Assembly: GCA_009692905.1 (NCBI GenBank)
Contig: SHYI01000037.1
Coordinates: forward strand, 1 to 8,623
DNA length: 8,623 nt
Reading direction: 5' to 3'
From: Chloroflexota bacterium
GTDB taxonomy: Bacteria > Chloroflexota > Limnocylindria > Limnocylindrales > Limnocylindraceae
The translations under genes and the position numbers were made by a program. Positions within the stretch are counted from its first letter, which is position 1; every line of letters starts with the position of its first letter. Positions 6,684 through 8,623 of the stretch are shown here, one piece after another. The notes beneath the pieces were generated by a model. That model did no database searches, was not told the DNA's origin, and saw nothing but the letters and a program-made list of their open reading frames with translations.

Positions 6684-7520
6684 TTAAAGCGCCTCGCCTC
6701 GTGGGTAGCTGCCGAGGATGCGTCGCTCCAACGTCACGTCGGCGAGCCCCTGCATCACGCCGAGAATCTCGGGAGAGCCGGCCGCGCCGTCGAGGTCGAA
6801 CCAGAAGATGTACTCCCACTCCCCGACCCGATTCGGCCGTGACTCCAACTTGCTGATGTTCACGCCCGCCTTCGCAATCACCGCCAGTGCGGCGAGGAGC
6901 GTCCCTGGCTCGTTGCGCAGGCCGACCAGGAGGGTGGTGCGTGCTGGACTCGTGGTGGCTCGAGGCGCTGCGCCACCCGCTCGCTGCACGATCCAGAAGC
7001 GCGTGCGGTTTCCCTGCACCCCTTCGATTGGACCGGTGAGTGGGGTGAGGCCGTGGATCACTGCGGCGCGTGACGAGAGGACGGCGGCGGCATCACGCTC
7101 ACCGCGCTCGCGAATCATCGCTCCGGCCCCCGCCGTGTTGTAGGTGGTGAGGAGTGCCCAGGGTCGGCTGCGGAGATACTCCTCTGCCTGCGCGAGTGCC
7201 TGCGCGTGACTGTAGACGCGCTCCACCTGCTCGAGCGTGACACCTGGCAGGGCGGCGAGTACGAGCGAGACAGGCACCACCACTTCGCCAACGATCTCGA
7301 GCGCGCCGTCGCGAAGGAGATCTAGCGTCTCGCGCACGGTGCCGTTGATCAGATTCTCAATCGGCAGAACGCCGTAGAGGGCTCGTCCATCAAGGACGGC
7401 TGCGCGAACATCGCCGAATGAGGTGACACTCAGCGATGGGGCTGCGGCACCGAAATAGGCGAGGAGTGCATCCTCGGCAAAGGCACCAGGCTCGCCGGCG
7501 TAGGCGATCGCCTCACTCAT
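6684..7520 (-). CDS. pheA: Prephenate dehydratase (monofunctional, ACT-regulated)
   Basis: A 278-residue enzyme converting prephenate to phenylpyruvate in phenylalanine synthesis, with no chorismate mutase domain. The catalytic periplasmic-binding-protein-like fold begins IAYAGEPGAFAEDAL. It carries LPIEN (53-57), VYSHAQALAQ (102-111), the TAGAGAM segment and NRTRFWIV (171-178), with the essential Thr173 of the TRF motif. The ACT regulatory domain covers about 195-275 and includes RNEPGTLLAAL and the ESRP motif (226-229), which the family uses for phenylalanine feedback. The residue after PIEN is Leu58, where Ser or Thr is usual. Start: ATG 7520 overlaps the preceding gene's stop as ATGA, implying translational coupling. 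A longer frame to 7661 would run through that gene and adds no family sequence. The stop is TAA at 6684-6686. The product should be cytosolic and feedback-inhibited by phenylalanine. Confidence 0.95.
   Translation of the reverse strand: MSEAIAYAGEPGAFAEDALLAYFGAAAPSLSVTSFGDVRAAVLDGRALYGVLPIENLINGTVRETLDLLRDGALEIVGEVVVPVSLVLAALPGVTLEQVERVYSHAQALAQAEEYLRSRPWALLTTYNTAGAGAMIRERGERDAAAVLSSRAAVIHGLTPLTGPIEGVQGNRTRFWIVQRAGGAAPRATTSPARTTLLVGLRNEPGTLLAALAVIAKAGVNISKLESRPNRVGEWEYIFWFDLDGAAGSPEILGVMQGLADVTLERRILGSYPRGEAL
7517..7520 (-). promoter_or_regulatory. ATGA stop/start overlap coupling cimA-type gene to pheA
   Basis: Read on the minus strand, the four bases ATGA contain the start of pheA (ATG) and the stop of the citramalate synthase gene (TGA). 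No strong Shine-Dalgarno precedes the pheA start, so re-initiation by terminating ribosomes is the likely mode. Confidence 0.8.
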
Positions 7521-8623
7521 GCCGAACGACCGCCCGATGTGTCGCGCTCTGATCGGCGCGTGACCGCACCGCCCTGCAGCCGGAGTGCGTACTCCAGCGA
7601 GTCGGCAAGGGCCGCCGCCGACGCCGAGATGATGTTCTCGCCGACGCCCATGGTCGACCACGACTCGCCATCGGCAACTGAGTCAATCACGACACGCGTC
7701 TTCGCCCCAGTCGCCGAAGCGCCGTCGAGAATGCGCACCTTGTAGTCCACGAGATGTACCGCATCGAGCTGCGGGTAGAAGGCGCCGAGCGCCTTGCGGA
7801 GGGCGCGGTCGAGTGCGTTCACCGGGCCGTTGCCGTCGGCTGCAGTGTGCAGACGCTCCCCCGCAACCTCGACGCGCACCGTTGCCTCAGCGCGCCCAGG
7901 CGCACCTTCACGCTGCTCCACGATCACGGTGAAGTCGACGATGGTGAATGGCGCGACGTAGGTTGGGCGATGGCGCTCCACGAGCAGTTGGAACGATGCC
8001 TCGGCACCCTCGTAGCTTGCGCCAGCCGCCTCCATCTCCTTGACGAGCGTGGAGAGGGTCTTCGAGTCAAGCCCCGAGTTCGCGAGCTCAACGCCAAGTT
8101 CAGCGGCGCGGCTTCCCGTGTTCGCCTTGCCGCCTAGCTCCGAGACGACGAGGCGCCCGCGGTTGCCCACGAGCGCTGGATTAATGTGTTGATACGCACG
8201 CGGCGTCTTCACCTGGGCGGCACCATGCACGCCCCCCTTATGGGCGAAGGCTGAGCGGCCAACGTACGGCTGATGATCGTCAGGGGCGAGGTTGGCAATC
8301 TCAGCAACCTCATGCGAGAGGTGCGAGAGGTCGGCGAGGCGATCGGCACCGGCAACGGTGTGCTGCGTCTTTAGGGCAAGGTTGGCGAGCAGCGAAACCA
8401 TGTTCGCATTGCCAGCGCGCTCGCCGTAACCGTTGATCGTCGCCTGCACATGACGGACGCCAGCATCCACCGCCGCAAGGGCATTCGCCACTGCGAGCTC
8501 GGCATCGTTATGTGTGTGGATCCCCCAAACGATCTCTTTCGCCGCCGCGTCGGTGGCAAGGGTCGCGCGCGCATCTTTCACGATCTCAGACATGCGGCTG
8601 GTGAGTGTGCCGCCATTGGTGTC
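7517..8623 (-). CDS. cimA: (R)-citramalate synthase, 5' end outside window
   Basis: The C-terminal 368 residues of an enzyme condensing pyruvate with acetyl-CoA to (R)-citramalate, the entry to threonine-independent isoleucine synthesis. The frame is open to the window edge, where it reads DTNGGTLTSR. This motif marks the citramalate synthase branch (TIGR00977 type), while 2-isopropylmalate synthases usually have DTVGY here. So the ATG at 8593 is internal, and roughly 150-170 residues lie beyond the window. The rest of the HMGL-like catalytic barrel shows the metal-ligand motif HTHND (36-40 of the visible part) and NGYGERAGNANM (64-75). The linker has FAHKGGVHGAA. The LeuA allosteric dimer domain (about 225-350) contains DGNGPVNALDRALRKALG and STMGVGENIISASAAAL, so feedback control, probably by isoleucine, is expected. 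It is the first visible gene of the minus-strand run and is coupled to pheA. A leuA or homocitrate synthase identity is less likely. Confidence 0.92.
   Translation of the reverse strand, partial: DTNGGTLTSRMSEIVKDARATLATDAAAKEIVWGIHTHNDAELAVANALAAVDAGVRHVQATINGYGERAGNANMVSLLANLALKTQHTVAGADRLADLSHLSHEVAEIANLAPDDHQPYVGRSAFAHKGGVHGAAQVKTPRAYQHINPALVGNRGRLVVSELGGKANTGSRAAELGVELANSGLDSKTLSTLVKEMEAAGASYEGAEASFQLLVERHRPTYVAPFTIVDFTVIVEQREGAPGRAEATVRVEVAGERLHTAADGNGPVNALDRALRKALGAFYPQLDAVHLVDYKVRILDGASATGAKTRVVIDSVADGESWSTMGVGENIISASAAALADSLEYALRLQGGAVTRRSERDTSGGRSA

Noticed and set aside
6649..6819. 57-residue N-terminal extension of the aldehyde dehydrogenase
   Set aside because: It is Arg-rich, has no family similarity and overlaps the pheA ACT domain. 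ATG 6648 gives the normal family length.
7521..7661. 47-residue N-terminal extension of pheA
   Set aside because: It runs through the end of the citramalate synthase gene and precedes the standard PheA N-terminus. The ATGA overlap marks the real start.
8591..8593. ATG 8593 as start of the citramalate synthase
   Set aside because: The frame continues to the window edge with DTNGGTLTSR, a conserved internal motif of the family.
1..8623. Mobile elements, CRISPR arrays, tRNA or rRNA genes, riboswitches
   Set aside because: Read through for terminal repeats, direct-repeat arrays, tRNA-like cloverleafs and long leaders. Coding sequence fills nearly all of the window and none was seen.

Overview
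The window is GC-rich, tightly packed bacterial chromosome with no tRNA, rRNA, CRISPR array, insertion sequence or phage gene that I can see. Protein style, weak ribosome binding sites and the gene mix (bacterial-type glycogen debranching enzyme, DTNGGT-type citramalate synthase, short-tailed monofunctional PheA) would suit a free-living bacterium of the Chloroflexota or a related lineage. That placement is an impression from sequence style, not a measured result. No gene-free stretch exceeds about 75 bases.

Layout. (1) Bases 1-2028, plus strand: a glycogen debranching enzyme whose first few dozen codons lie outside the window. (2) 2025-2840, minus strand: an unrecognised membrane protein with about eight spans, whose stop codon overlaps that of the debranching enzyme. 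(3) 2841-2911: a 71-base divergent intergenic region. (4) 2912-5206, plus strand: a GH13 (alpha-amylase superfamily) glycosidase with altered catalytic motifs and a long Pro/Ala-rich, basic-helix tail. A textbook Shine-Dalgarno and an in-frame GTG lie inside this tail. (5) 5212-8623, minus strand: a gene run transcribed in the order citramalate synthase (cimA-type, 5' end outside the window), prephenate dehydratase (pheA), NAD(P)-dependent aldehyde dehydrogenase. The first two are coupled by an ATGA stop/start overlap and the third follows after 35 bases.

How the genes fit together. The two glycosidases probably act on intracellular alpha-glucans (glycogen or related oligosaccharides). They share strand and theme but are separated by the oppositely oriented membrane protein gene, so they are unlikely to be one transcript. 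The minus-strand run is amino-acid metabolism: pyruvate plus acetyl-CoA to citramalate for the threonine-independent isoleucine route, prephenate to phenylpyruvate for phenylalanine, and an aldehyde oxidation of unknown substrate. Most of this is ordinary housekeeping. The parts most worth a second look are the tail of the GH13 gene, which looks like either a fusion of two once-separate genes or a gene with an internal translation start, and that enzyme's non-canonical catalytic motifs. I did not find a convincing undescribed multi-gene system.
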